Assembly (NCBI GenBank): GCA_013538855.1
Contig: JABXJS010000050.1
Span: 1-43,133 of the forward strand
Direction of reading: 5' to 3'
DNA length: 43,133 nt
From: Herpetosiphonaceae bacterium
GTDB taxonomy: Bacteria; Chloroflexota; Chloroflexia; Chloroflexales; Herpetosiphonaceae
The first letter of the stretch is position 1. The number at the start of each line of letters is the position of its first letter. Of this stretch, positions 1 through 8,278 are shown piece by piece. Both the position numbers and the translations under genes were made by a program. The notes beneath the pieces were generated by a model, which did not search any database, was not told where the DNA came from, and saw nothing but the letters and a program-made list of their open reading frames with translations.

Positions 1-213
1 CAGCGCCAGCGGCAATGCCGCCCCGCTGTTGCCGTCGCCCGCCGTGCGCCGAGCGCAGACCTGACACTGGCGCACGCATAGCGGCGAGAATCACGCGCTA
101 GTTTTCAGCAACAACGGCGTAGCCAGATATGAACATGCCCAGTGGCGTGAATCACACGCGCCGTCCTGCTTGTAGCCAGGACGGCGCGTGTGATGCTTGC
201 AGATATGCCGACG
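1..213. other. Window edge, no assigned gene
   Basis: No complete gene is visible. Three plus-strand frames are open from the window edge and stop at positions 62-64, 79-81 and 99-101, so the C-terminal tail of a plus-strand gene may end here, but the fragments are too short to recognise. The rest is spacer, followed by the long hairpin at 151-194 that separates this edge from the minus-strand sortase gene. Confidence 0.4.
151..194. terminator. Long perfect hairpin downstream of sortase gene
   Basis: An 18-bp perfect inverted repeat (151-168 with 177-194) encloses an 8-base loop. It lies 20 bp past the sortase stop codon. There is no T-tract on either side, so it is a terminator-like or 3'-end-stabilising hairpin rather than a classical intrinsic terminator. 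It could serve both the minus-strand sortase gene and a plus-strand gene ending at the window edge. Confidence 0.6.
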
Positions 214-1017
214 CTAGTTAAGCGGCTCGGCGATCGTGATGAGGCGGTGAGTTAGCTCAACGCCCTGCTCGCCGATGACCTTATCGCCGATGCACGAGAC
301 GAGCGTTACGCGCTCGGAGCCGACGGGCAGAATGTACTGCACCTGATCCGGCGTGGCCCAAACCTGCTGTGTCACCGCATAGGCGTGCTCGGTACCGTCG
401 GCGGTGTAGACCACCACCTTGTCGCCGATCTGGGCGTTTTTGAGGTTGGCGAACGGGGCCGGGATGTCGGGCGAGTCTTTCCAGCGCAGCACATGGCCCC
501 AGAACACGACATTTTCGCCTTCGCCTGGCCGTGCGCTGAGGTTATACCAGCCAACGTCGTGCTTGGGCACGATCGGCACGCGCTGCTCGTCGAGGCCCAC
601 CGAGATTGGCTCGGCGTCGATGCCGACCGACGGCAGCATCACGCGCACAGGCACGTCGGGGTTGCTTTCCGGGTTGGGCTTTGGCTCGGGCTTGGGCGTG
701 GGCGGCGCGTTCTCCTCGGAGAGATTGGGCGTATCCAGCTCGGCTGGCTCGGCGGTGATCTCCGGCGGCACTGTCTGGGTTGGCAGCGGCGATGGTGTGG
801 GTGCAGGTGTGCGCGTTGGCCGCGGCGTGCGCGTTGGCCCGGCCGTCGCCGTTGGAAGCGCGGTGGCGGTGGCAATCGGCGTGGCGCTGGCGGCGGCGGT
901 CGGCGCGCTGGCCTGGGCCACTGTGGTTGCTGTGCTGGCCGGTGTCGAGGTGGCCTGACTGCTGCCACACGCGGTCAGCACCAGCACCAGCAGCCCAGAC
1001 GCAAGTATACGACGCAT
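214..1017 (-). CDS. Lipoprotein sortase-family cysteine transpeptidase (class D/E/F-like)
   Basis: Sortase-fold protein of 267 residues. Starting at the ATG at 1017, preceded by AAGGAG, gives a lipoprotein signal peptide with lipobox LTAC, so Cys17 would be lipidated and the enzyme held on the outer face of the membrane. Residues 21-121 are a Thr/Pro/Ala-rich linker, as in wall-spanning regions. The catalytic domain (about 122-267) shows the three sortase signatures: His175 in WGH, Cys242 in TLVSC and Arg258 in THR. Sortases cleave a C-terminal sorting signal and join the protein to an amine, but no substrate or pilin gene lies nearby. A longer reading frame begins at 1068 but would bury the signal peptide. 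Own promoter at 1059-1087. The sortase call is firm; class and substrate are unknown. Confidence 0.85.
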   Translation of the reverse strand: MRRILASGLLVLVLTACGSSQATSTPASTATTVAQASAPTAAASATPIATATALPTATAGPTRTPRPTRTPAPTPSPLPTQTVPPEITAEPAELDTPNLSEENAPPTPKPEPKPNPESNPDVPVRVMLPSVGIDAEPISVGLDEQRVPIVPKHDVGWYNLSARPGEGENVVFWGHVLRWKDSPDIPAPFANLKNAQIGDKVVVYTADGTEHAYAVTQQVWATPDQVQYILPVGSERVTLVSCIGDKVIGEQGVELTHRLITIAEPLN

Positions 1018-1058
1018 TGAGTTCTCCTTGTCCGGTGGTTCAGGGTTATGTCGCGCCG

Positions 1059-1087
1059 AATGTACCACGCCGCCCGCTGTTGGTCAA
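1059..1087 (-). promoter_or_regulatory. Promoter of the sortase gene
   Basis: On the minus strand, TTGACC (1087-1082) is separated by 17 bp from TACATT (1064-1059). The expected start is near 1052, about 35 bases before the ATG at 1017. It lies in the 89-bp gap after uvrD, so the sortase can be transcribed independently of the helicase gene. Confidence 0.5.
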
Positions 1088-1106
1088 ACCATCATCTAGG
1101 CTTAAC

Positions 1107-3359
1107 CTAATCAACTTTTTCAAGCTTGGCAAAGGCCGCCAGCAGCTTCTTCACGCCCTTGCCTGGGAAGGCCACCGTCACCTCTTCGTCGTCGCCCACC
1201 AGCTTGCTGGTGATGACGGTGCCCTGGCCAAACAGTGCGTGGCGCACCTTCTGGCCCGCGCTCCACTGCGTCTCTGTCTGCGCTGGCCGCTCTGGGCGCG
1301 GTTTCGGGCGCGTCGACTGCGCGCTGGCTTGCTCCCACATGCTCTTGCCGCTGGGCGCAGGCATGCGCCGGATGCCAGGCTGCGGCGGTGCGATACGCTC
1401 GCGGGTTGGCGCGCGCTCGATCTGCTCGTCGGGCACGTCGGACAGGAAGCGCGAGGGCACTGTCTGCTCGAAGCGGCCCCACAGCGCGCGCCGGAAGGCG
1501 TACATCAGGTACAGCCGCTCTTTGGCGCGTGTCACGCCCACGTAGAGCAGCCGCCGCTCCTCCTCCAGGCTGTCGATGTCGCTGACCGAGCGCGAGTGTG
1601 GTAGCAGGCCCTCCTCCAAGCCCACGATGAACACCACCGGGTACTCTAGGCCCTTGGCCTGATGCAGCGTGATCAGCGTCACGCCTGGCTCCTGGTCGCG
1701 ATCGAGCGTGTCAACATCGCTGATCAGCGCGACCTCCTCCAGAAACGTTGGCAGCTGTAGCTCGACGGCCAGACCGATGTACTCGTTGGCCACGTTGTGC
1801 AGCTCAAGCACGTTCTCCCAGCGGCTCTCGGCATCCTCCTCGCCATACTCGGCCACCAGCGCTTGCTGATAGTCGAGTCGATCCAGCAGACGCTGCAAAA
1901 TCTCGGGCAGGTACAGCTCATGTTTTTGATCGATCAGCCCTTGGATGAAGCGCGCGAATCCAGCCAGGGCCGCGCGCGCCCGGCCGCCGAACGGGTGCTG
2001 AACCTCGTGCTCGTCGATCAGCAGCTGCAGCGCCGCCCACAGCGGCACATCCATCTCGCGCGCCCAGCCGATGGCCTGATCGAGCGTCTTTGCGCCAATG
2101 CCGCGCGTGGGCGTGTTGATGATGCGCAGCAGGCTTACCTCGTCGCTGGGATTGTGGATCACGCGCAGGTAGGCCAGCAGATCCTTGACCTCCTTGCGCT
2201 CATAGAAGCGCGTGCCGCCGACCAGCTTGTAGCGGATGTTGCGGCTGATCATCGCCTCCTCCAGCGCGCGCGACTGCGCGTTGGTGCGGTACATCACGGC
2301 GAAGTCGCTGAGTTCATAGGGATTGCGTGCGCGCGCGCGGATGATCTCATCGGCCACCCAGCGCGCCTCCTCGTCGCCGTCGTAGGACTCGATCAGCTTG
2401 GCCTGCACGCCCTCGGTCTGCTCGGTCCAGATCGAGGTGGTGTGGCGGCGGTCGGTGGCGGCGCTGATGATCGACTGCGCCACGTCCAAGATCGGCTGCG
2501 TCGAGCGATAGTTCTGCTCCAGCGGGATGATCTTCACATCGGGGTGGCTCTCCTCGAACTCGTGCACATTCGCCAGCCGTGCGCCGCGCCAGGCGTAGAT
2601 CGACTGCTGGATGTCGCCGATCAAGAAGTAGTTGTTGTGCTTTGCGCCAACTTGGTTGATCAGCGCATACTGCACGCGGTTGGTGTCCTGCACCTCATCG
2701 ACCATGACGTGCAAAAACTGGTTCTGATAGCGCTCCAGCACGCTAGGATTCGTCTCGAACAGCTGGACGATCTTGAGCAGCAGGTCGTCGAAGTCGAGGC
2801 CGTTGTTGGCGCGCAGCTTCTTCTCGTACAGCTCAAAGCAGCGCGCCACGATCTCATCAAAGTACGAGTTGGCCTGATAGGCGAACTCGCTGGGGCCGAG
2901 CATCTCGTTCTTGGCGGCGGAGATGCGGCTGTGGATCGAGCGCGGGTGGTAGTTTTTCGGATCAAGGTCTAGCTCTGCGAGCACCTGCCCAATCAGCCGC
3001 TGCTGGTCGTCGCTGTCGTAGATGACAAAGTCGCGCCCGCGCCCGAGGTGTTCGATGTCGTGGCGCAGCCAGCGCGCGCAGATCGAGTGGAACGTGCCCA
3101 TCACCACCTGGTGTGCCGGGCCTTCGCCGATCAGCTTGGCCAGGCGCTCGCGCATCTCGCGCGCGGCCTTGTTGGTGAAGGTCACAGCAAGGATCTGCCA
3201 CGGGCGCACGCCCACCGCGTTGATCAAGTAGGCGATGCGGTGCGTCAGCACGCGCGTTTTGCCAGAGCCAGGCCCAGCTAAGACGAGCACCGGCCCCTCG
3301 ATGGCCAGCACCGCTTTTTGTTGTTGCGGGTTCAGCCCCGCCAGCAGTGGGTGTTGCAT
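1107..3359 (-). CDS. pcrA: UvrD/PcrA-type ATP-dependent DNA helicase (SF1A)
   Basis: A 750-residue 3'-5' DNA helicase, typical length for UvrD/PcrA, acting in nucleotide excision repair, mismatch repair, removal of RecA filaments and replication-transcription conflicts. Visible motifs: Walker A GPGSGKT (29-35), the TFTNKAA motif (about 60-66), Walker B DEVQDTN (221-227, where DEFQDTN or DEYQDTN is usual), QQSIYAWRGA (251-260), LEQNYRS, TLHQAKGLEYP and VGVTRAKERL. The C-terminal 50 residues carry the KVxHxxFGxGTV signature of the PcrA Tudor-like domain, which in other bacteria contacts RNA polymerase. A variable, Pro/Arg-rich linker precedes it. It lies 48 bp downstream of recF on the same strand, so the two are probably co-transcribed. 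Whether to call it UvrD or PcrA is a naming matter. Confidence 0.95.
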   Translation of the reverse strand: MQHPLLAGLNPQQQKAVLAIEGPVLVLAGPGSGKTRVLTHRIAYLINAVGVRPWQILAVTFTNKAAREMRERLAKLIGEGPAHQVVMGTFHSICARWLRHDIEHLGRGRDFVIYDSDDQQRLIGQVLAELDLDPKNYHPRSIHSRISAAKNEMLGPSEFAYQANSYFDEIVARCFELYEKKLRANNGLDFDDLLLKIVQLFETNPSVLERYQNQFLHVMVDEVQDTNRVQYALINQVGAKHNNYFLIGDIQQSIYAWRGARLANVHEFEESHPDVKIIPLEQNYRSTQPILDVAQSIISAATDRRHTTSIWTEQTEGVQAKLIESYDGDEEARWVADEIIRARARNPYELSDFAVMYRTNAQSRALEEAMISRNIRYKLVGGTRFYERKEVKDLLAYLRVIHNPSDEVSLLRIINTPTRGIGAKTLDQAIGWAREMDVPLWAALQLLIDEHEVQHPFGGRARAALAGFARFIQGLIDQKHELYLPEILQRLLDRLDYQQALVAEYGEEDAESRWENVLELHNVANEYIGLAVELQLPTFLEEVALISDVDTLDRDQEPGVTLITLHQAKGLEYPVVFIVGLEEGLLPHSRSVSDIDSLEEERRLLYVGVTRAKERLYLMYAFRRALWGRFEQTVPSRFLSDVPDEQIERAPTRERIAPPQPGIRRMPAPSGKSMWEQASAQSTRPKPRPERPAQTETQWSAGQKVRHALFGQGTVITSKLVGDDEEVTVAFPGKGVKKLLAAFAKLEKVD

Positions 3360-3407
3360 ACATACCTCGTTTGTGTCGCGTAGATCGCGGTATGGCGCTC
3401 GCTGGGC

Positions 3408-4565
3408 CTAGGCTGGGAAGACTTGGCCGTGGTCAACGTGCATCCGCGTCACTTGCTTCAAAAAGCTCGGCGCAAAATCATCAAGGTCGGTGGCGGTGAT
3501 CAGCGCTTGTTGGTCCGGCCGCACAATCGCATGCATCAGATGCTCGCGCCGCTGGCTATCTAGCTCGGACAGCAGGTCATCAAGCAGCAGCACTGGCCGA
3601 TCACCGGTGCGCTCGCGCATCAGCTCCGCCTCCGCCAGCCGGAGGGCGAGCGTGGTTGCCCGCTGCTGCCCGCGCGATCCGAACACGCCGACCTCGCGCT
3701 CGGCGAGCAGGATCGACAGATCATCGCGATGCGGGCCGCTCAGGGTCATGCCGCGCTCCACCTCGGCGCGGCGCTGCTGCTTGAGCACATGGGCGAAGGC
3801 GGCGGCATCGTCGGCCGCGGTCGTATCGATGTAGCGCAGCGTTAGCTCCAGGTCGCTGCCGGTGATCTCGGTGTAGATCGTCTGCACCAGCTTGCTCAGC
3901 CGCTCGACGGCCTGCCGCCGCTCGCGCAGCACGCGCGCGCCCGCGCTGGTCAGCTCCTCATCCCAAAACAGCAGCTCATCGCCTGCGCGCTGGGTGCGGC
4001 GCTGGTCGCGCCAGGTCCTCAGCAGGCTGTTGCGCTGGGCCAGCACCTGATTGTAGCGCGCCAGCGCCCGCACATAGCCATGGTCGATCTGTGAGAGCGT
4101 CACATCGAGGTAGCGTCGCCGCTCGGCGGGCGAGCCGGTCACGAGGTTCACATCCTGCGGGGCGAACATCACGACCCGCAGCTGCCCGATCAGATCGATT
4201 GCGCGTCGATTGATGCCGTTGACCTTGATTGTTTTCTGCGAGGAGGGCAGCAGATCGCCGCCGGAGCCATATTTGCGCTGGATAACCACATCGAGCTTCA
4301 GCGGCTCGGCCGCGCCGACGTGCACCACCGTGCTCAGGCGCGCAAACGGTGGCAGCCCCAGGTCGCCCTGTGCCTCTAGCGCGATCAGCTCGCGGTCAGC
4401 CGAGGCCCGTGGCGAGCGGGTTGTCGCCAGATAGAAGAGCGCTTCCAGCAGCGTCGTCTTGCCCGCTGCGTTGGACCCGTAGAACAGCGTCACGCCGTGT
4501 GGCAGGTCTAGGTTGAGCCGACGATAGAGGCGGAAATCTTGCAGCACCAGGCGCGAAACGTACAT
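3408..4565 (-). CDS. recF: DNA replication and repair protein RecF
   Basis: SMC-like ATPase that, with RecO and RecR, loads RecA at single-strand gaps. Walker A GSNAAGKT is at residues 30-37, the signature-like motif LSGPHRDDL lies in the C-terminal half, and LLLDDLLSELD supplies Walker B plus D-loop. The 385-residue length is usual. I chose the ATG at 4565 because RecF proteins start with MYxxxLxLxxFR and a GGGAAAG stretch precedes it; an in-frame ATG at 4577 adds four residues and has no clear ribosome binding site. It is not next to dnaA, dnaN or gyrB here, unlike in many bacteria, and is followed by the UvrD/PcrA gene. A -10-like TATAAT sits at 4778-4773 on the minus strand, which would give a leader of about 200 bases. 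Confidence 0.95.
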   Translation of the reverse strand: MYVSRLVLQDFRLYRRLNLDLPHGVTLFYGSNAAGKTTLLEALFYLATTRSPRASADRELIALEAQGDLGLPPFARLSTVVHVGAAEPLKLDVVIQRKYGSGGDLLPSSQKTIKVNGINRRAIDLIGQLRVVMFAPQDVNLVTGSPAERRRYLDVTLSQIDHGYVRALARYNQVLAQRNSLLRTWRDQRRTQRAGDELLFWDEELTSAGARVLRERRQAVERLSKLVQTIYTEITGSDLELTLRYIDTTAADDAAAFAHVLKQQRRAEVERGMTLSGPHRDDLSILLAEREVGVFGSRGQQRATTLALRLAEAELMRERTGDRPVLLLDDLLSELDSQRREHLMHAIVRPDQQALITATDLDDFAPSFLKQVTRMHVDHGQVFPA

Positions 4566-4772
4566 CCACTTTCCCATTCAATCAAAAACGTAGCCAGGTG
4601 CGCGGGGCGCTGCCGCGCTGTGGGAGCGGGCTGCGCCCTAATCTCCCAATCGTTTCCTGCTCAACAGGCATTGTTCACTGCGCAGATGGCGGCACGTTGC
4701 CGCAGGTCTGGCAGCCGCTACCACGACCTTTTTTCTAGCGCTGGTCCAGCAGTCGCACTGATGTGACATAGC

Positions 4773-4778
4773 ATTATA
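4773..4778 (-). promoter_or_regulatory. Possible -10 element for recF
   Basis: TATAAT on the minus strand in the 250-bp gap between the hydrolase and recF genes. The only -35-like hexamer, TTCGAC near 4804, is 19 bp away, so support is weak. No other gene is visible in the gap 4566-4816. Confidence 0.3.
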
Positions 4779-4816
4779 CTAGATGCAGCACCGTGGAGTC
4801 GAACACGTGAGCGATT

Positions 4817-5713
4817 TCAGTGCAGCGCCAGCCAGTCCGTCACCCAGCGCATGCACAGCGGCTCGCGCTCGCCAAATGGCAGGTGCCCCACGCCAGGCAT
4901 GGCCGCCAGATACGCATTCGGCAGCGTCTCGCTGAGCCAGCGCCCCTGCTTGAAGGGCACAACCGGATCGCGCGTGCCATGGATGATCAGCGTAGGCTTG
5001 TTGAACGGCCGTGCCTGTACCTGCGCCCGCAGATCTGCCTGTGCGATCACGCGCGCAGTGCCGCTGATGCCCAGCAGCGGCGTATGCTGGTAGGCGTGAT
5101 AGCCCTCGCGGACCGCCAGCGCCGTGTGCGGATTGTTGAACAGCCCCGCCCAGTCGGCGGCGAAGCCCGCCAGCGAGAGAAAAAACACGCGCCGCGAGAG
5201 TCGCCCGCCTGCCAGGGTGGCGCGCACGGCCTGGTGCAGCAGCAGCGGATGCCGCGCCAGCCGCGCCCACAGCCCGATGATACCGCGCAGCTCGCCCCAC
5301 ACGACTGGGCTGATCAGCACCAGCCGCTCGACAAGCTCCGGCAGCAGCGTTGCCACGCCCAGCGCGATCATTCCGCCTGTCGAGTGCCCGATCAGCGTGA
5401 GCTTGCGCCCGGCGAACTGCTGCGCCAGCGCCGCGCCAACGCTGATAAAATGCGCGGCATCCCAGCTCCAGTAGTGCTGCGGAGCGTAGCGCCGCACCGC
5501 GCCGTGACCAGGCAGCCCCGCCAGCCAGACCTCGCCGCGCTCCCACAGCGCATCCCAGAACCACAGCCGATTATTGGCTGTGAGGCCATGCCAGGCGATG
5601 AACACCTCGTCGCCTTGGCTGCGCTGCAGCAGCGCGATCTCCTCCGGCCCTTTGGTTCCAGCGACGCTCAGCGTGTGGTTGGCGTAGACCGGCAGCGGCG
5701 GGCGCAGGCTCAT
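4817..5713 (-). CDS. Alpha/beta-hydrolase fold protein
   Basis: A 298-residue alpha/beta hydrolase with the full catalytic triad: nucleophile Ser111 in GHSTGG, acid Asp249 in HGTRDPVVP and His277 in GVGHLPFGE. The oxyanion-hole motif WHGLTANNRLW is near residues 41-51, and a helical lid separates the core strands at about 140-230. No signal peptide is seen, so it should be cytoplasmic. The ATG at 5713 has AAGGAG just upstream. It follows the IPP isomerase gene by 15 bp and is the last gene of a probable NYN-isomerase-hydrolase operon. The family covers esterases, haloperoxidases, lactonases and C-C hydrolases; the substrate cannot be read from sequence, though an isoprenoid or lipid ester would fit the neighbour. 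Confidence 0.85.
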   Translation of the reverse strand: MSLRPPLPVYANHTLSVAGTKGPEEIALLQRSQGDEVFIAWHGLTANNRLWFWDALWERGEVWLAGLPGHGAVRRYAPQHYWSWDAAHFISVGAALAQQFAGRKLTLIGHSTGGMIALGVATLLPELVERLVLISPVVWGELRGIIGLWARLARHPLLLHQAVRATLAGGRLSRRVFFLSLAGFAADWAGLFNNPHTALAVREGYHAYQHTPLLGISGTARVIAQADLRAQVQARPFNKPTLIIHGTRDPVVPFKQGRWLSETLPNAYLAAMPGVGHLPFGEREPLCMRWVTDWLALH

Positions 5714-5728
5714 AGGTGCTCCTTTAAC

Positions 5729-6763
5729 TTAAATCGTGCTCAGCGGTGTGCGGCGCAGTGCGGCAAGGTTGGGCGTGCTGGTGCAGAACATCGTGATGCG
5801 CAGCTCGTCGATGAGCGCGCCGATAGCGTCGATGATCGCGTCGGTGCCGCCGCTGTCCTGCGCCGCCAAGTTCGGCGTCGCCGAGGCCGCGATATCCGCC
5901 CCAAGCGCCAGCGCCTTGGCCGCATCAAGGCCAGTGCGCACGCCGCCAGAGCCGATGATCAGCGTATCAGGGCAGGCTGCGCGCACCTGCTGGATGGCCG
6001 CGGCGGTGGGCAGGCCCCAGCTAGCGAATGTTCCGGCGACCCGTCGCCCGCGTGCGGTTGGCTGACGATAGCGCTCGACTTCGCTCCAGCTTGTGCCGCC
6101 AGCGCCAGCCACATCGATCGCCGCCACGCCGACATCAAGCAGCTGGCGTGCGACCCGCCCGCTGATGCCATTGCCAACCTCTTTGGCGATGACCGGCACC
6201 TCAAGCGCCCGACAGACGGCCTCGATGCGCCCGAGCAGCCCGGCGAAGTTTGTGTCGCCCTCGGGCTGCACGGCCTCTTGCAGCGCGTTGAAGTGCAGAA
6301 TGAGCGCGTCGGCCTCGATCATGTCCACCGCCCGCTGGCACTGCTCGACACCGTAGCCATAGTTGAGCTGCACTGCGCCTACGTTGGCCAGCAGCACAAT
6401 CGCTGGGGCGACTCGCCGCACCTGATACGAAGCTGCCTGGCTGGCATCGTGAATCGCCGCGCGCTGCGAGCCGACGCCCATCGCCACGCCTAGCGCCGCC
6501 GCCGCCTCAGCTAGCTGCAGATTGATGCGCTCGGTCGGGGCGGCTCCGCCAGTCATTGAGCTAATCAGAAATGGGGCCTGCAGCTGCTTGTTGAACAGTG
6601 TCGTGCTCAGATCAATATCCTGCAGCGCTAGCTCTGGCAGCGCACAGTGCTCGAATCGGTAGCGCTCGAAGCCGGTTGTCACACCCTTGGCTTTGACATC
6701 TTCGCCTAGCACGATGTTTATATGATCTACTTTGCGCCCTTCAGTTGCGCTCTCGGACATCAT
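5729..6763 (-). CDS. fni: Type 2 isopentenyl-diphosphate delta-isomerase
   Basis: FMN- and NADPH-dependent enzyme that interconverts isopentenyl and dimethylallyl diphosphate for isoprenoid synthesis; cytoplasmic TIM barrel of 344 residues. Conserved features in order: RKVDHI near the N-terminus, SSMTGG (FMN site), GSQRAAI, HFNALQEAVQPEGD (the HLN..QE..QPEGD metal and substrate motif), KEVGNGIS, DVAGAGGTSW, and GSGGVRTGLDAAKALALGAD (phosphate-binding loop). The ATG at 6763 follows AGTGAGG; a GTG at 6772 would be longer but lacks a ribosome binding site. The type 2 enzyme is common in mevalonate-pathway bacteria, including Chloroflexia. Flanked on the same strand by a NYN-domain gene (53 bp upstream) and an alpha/beta hydrolase gene. 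Confidence 0.95.
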   Translation of the reverse strand: MMSESATEGRKVDHINIVLGEDVKAKGVTTGFERYRFEHCALPELALQDIDLSTTLFNKQLQAPFLISSMTGGAAPTERINLQLAEAAAALGVAMGVGSQRAAIHDASQAASYQVRRVAPAIVLLANVGAVQLNYGYGVEQCQRAVDMIEADALILHFNALQEAVQPEGDTNFAGLLGRIEAVCRALEVPVIAKEVGNGISGRVARQLLDVGVAAIDVAGAGGTSWSEVERYRQPTARGRRVAGTFASWGLPTAAAIQQVRAACPDTLIIGSGGVRTGLDAAKALALGADIAASATPNLAAQDSGGTDAIIDAIGALIDELRITMFCTSTPNLAALRRTPLSTI

Positions 6764-6816
6764 CGACCTCACTTTGGCCTACATGCGGCGCTTGCTATGC
6801 CGAACGTGCGCTGTCT

Positions 6817-7572
6817 CTAGAGCACGTCGTCATCCACCCCAAAAAACTTAAGCCACTCGTCAATCTCGTCCGGGTGCACCGGCGGCGGCGGCTTGTGCAG
6901 CGGCTCGCCCTCCGAAGAGATCGGATGCGGCCCGCCCCGTGAGCGCCGCACACGTCCGTCGGCCTCGCGCGGCACCGGATTGTTGTTGGTTGGCTCCGGC
7001 TCAGATTGTACCGCAAACCGCGGATCGGTTTTTTTCTGCCGACGGCTGGGCAGTGGATTTGGCTTGGGCTTCTTTTGCAGATCGATCGGCGCTTGCGCCA
7101 CATCCTCATCAACGCCAAACACGTCGAACCACTCGCCGAGCTGCTTGCCCGGCACATGGGCGTGGGCCGCAGCGCGCTCGGCGTCAAACGGCGGCGGCGC
7201 ATCCATGGCAGCCAGAATCGCGGCAAACTCATGCGAGCGGATGACGCGCGTCCCCACCTCGTCGGCCACGCTGGTGAGCGCCCGATCTGACGAGACGAGC
7301 ACCCACTCGCGTGGCGAAACCAAGCGCCGAAGCTGCTTAATAATCTTTGTGTCGGCATCCGAGGGCGAGCGCGCAAACTGCACGCTGACATGGTTGGTGC
7401 TGAGCACATTTTGGCCTGGCACGCCGCGATCAAACACCACCACCACGCGCCGGTTGCGGCGCATGGCGAAGCGCCCGAGAATCATCACCAGCTTGGCCTC
7501 GTCGTCGGGATCGCTGAGTTTGAGTGAGCGCATCTGCCCAATTAAGTTGTGTCCATCGATTAAATACGGCAT
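6817..7572 (-). CDS. NYN/PIN-like ribonuclease-domain protein (YacP/Rae1-related)
   Basis: A 251-residue protein whose first 120 residues form a NYN (PIN-like) nuclease domain: LIDGHNLI with Asp6, VVVFDRG with Asp48, SDADTKI with Asp72 and Asp74, and SSDRAL with Asp96. These are the acidic residues that bind the metal in the family, whose best known member, YacP/Rae1 of Bacillus, cleaves mRNA at the ribosome. The C-terminal half is low in complexity, rich in Pro, Arg and Asp, and holds two similar WxxxFGVDxDV segments (about 143-153 and at the very C-terminus), perhaps short binding motifs. AGGAGG precedes the ATG. First gene of the probable operon with the isomerase and hydrolase. An RNA substrate is inferred from the family only. 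Confidence 0.8.
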   Translation of the reverse strand: MPYLIDGHNLIGQMRSLKLSDPDDEAKLVMILGRFAMRRNRRVVVVFDRGVPGQNVLSTNHVSVQFARSPSDADTKIIKQLRRLVSPREWVLVSSDRALTSVADEVGTRVIRSHEFAAILAAMDAPPPFDAERAAAHAHVPGKQLGEWFDVFGVDEDVAQAPIDLQKKPKPNPLPSRRQKKTDPRFAVQSEPEPTNNNPVPREADGRVRRSRGGPHPISSEGEPLHKPPPPVHPDEIDEWLKFFGVDDDVL

Positions 7573-7620
7573 GCGCGGCCTCCTGCCAGCTATACCAATT
7601 TACGTTGTATACCGATCAAT

Positions 7621-8150
7621 GCAAAGCGGTGTGGGGCGCAGCCTCACGCCCCCGGCAGGGTTGGCCCTGCCCCTGCCCAACCCCAGTATGTCCGTTCACG
7701 TAGGCAGCCGCGCAGGGCAACGCGGTGTGGGGCGCAGCCTCACGCCCCCGGCAGGGTTGCACTCTGCCCCTGCCCAACCCCAGTATGTCCGTTCACGTTG
7801 GAAGCCGCGCAGTGCAACGCGGTGTGGGGCGCAGCCTCACGCCCCCGGCAGGGCTGCACCCTGCTTGACCGCGCTAGACCACTGTACGGCAGATTGCGAG
7901 CTCTGCCAAGCGAGCGGGCTAGCTGTCGTACTACGCCCTCGGTAGGGCTGCACTCTGCCCCTGCCCAACCCCAGTATGTCCGTTCATGTTGGCAGCCGCG
8001 CAGTGCAACGCGGTGTGGGGCGCAGCCTCACGCCCCCGGCAGGGTTGGCCCTGCCCCTGTCCGCCCCGGGAAGCCCGTTCACGTAGGCAGCCGCGCAGTG
8101 CAACGCGGTGTGGGGCGCAGCCTCACGCCCCCGGCAGGGTCGGCCCTGTC
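7621..8150. repeat. Tandem array of about six 96-bp units with internal hairpins
   Basis: Near-identical units begin at 7621, 7717, 7814, 8005 and 8100; the unit between 7910 and 8004 keeps only its second half, its first half being replaced by unrelated sequence (about 7861-7932). Spacing is 96, 97, 191 (two units) and 95 bp. Each intact unit contains short inverted repeats: CCGCG with CGCGG, GGGGCG with CGCCCC around a 7-8 base loop, and in most units GGCAGGG with CCCTGCC around TTGG (7654-7671 in the first). GGGTTGG can instead pair with CCAACCC, giving an alternative fold. No mobile-element ends are seen. Confidence 0.85.
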
Positions 8151-8230
8151 CAACGGTGAATCGATATACACCATTGGCTGTATTATAAACAATCGTGTTC
8201 ATGATACCTGATTAAACATAACCTGGATGC

Positions 8231-8278
8231 GTGGAAAGAGTGTGGAAATCTTGTGGAATGCTGTGGATGGCCGGTGGA
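8231..8278 (+). repeat. Five helically phased GTGGA direct repeats
   Basis: GTGGA occurs at 8231, 8242, 8253, 8263 and 8274, that is at steps of 11, 11, 10 and 11 bp, all in the same orientation; the longer shared form is TGTGGA(A/T). The sequence resembles the complement of DnaA boxes (TTATCCACA or TTTTCCACA) but none of the five is a perfect nine-base match. An AT-rich patch lies directly upstream. It could be a DnaA-binding cluster or a phased transcription-factor array for mscS. Confidence 0.6.

Noticed and set aside
385-1604. Long plus-strand frames antisense to the sortase and helicase genes
   Set aside because: High-GC shadow frames rich in Arg/Ala/Gly with no motifs; the minus-strand genes have complete family signatures.
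6893-7945. A 350-codon plus-strand open frame running through the NYN gene and the 96-bp repeats
   Set aside because: It is antisense to the well-supported NYN gene, has no start signals, and the repeat period does not preserve a reading frame.
7621-8150. CRISPR array
   Set aside because: Repeat units are about 96 bp and nearly identical throughout, with no short repeats alternating with unique spacers, and there are no cas genes.
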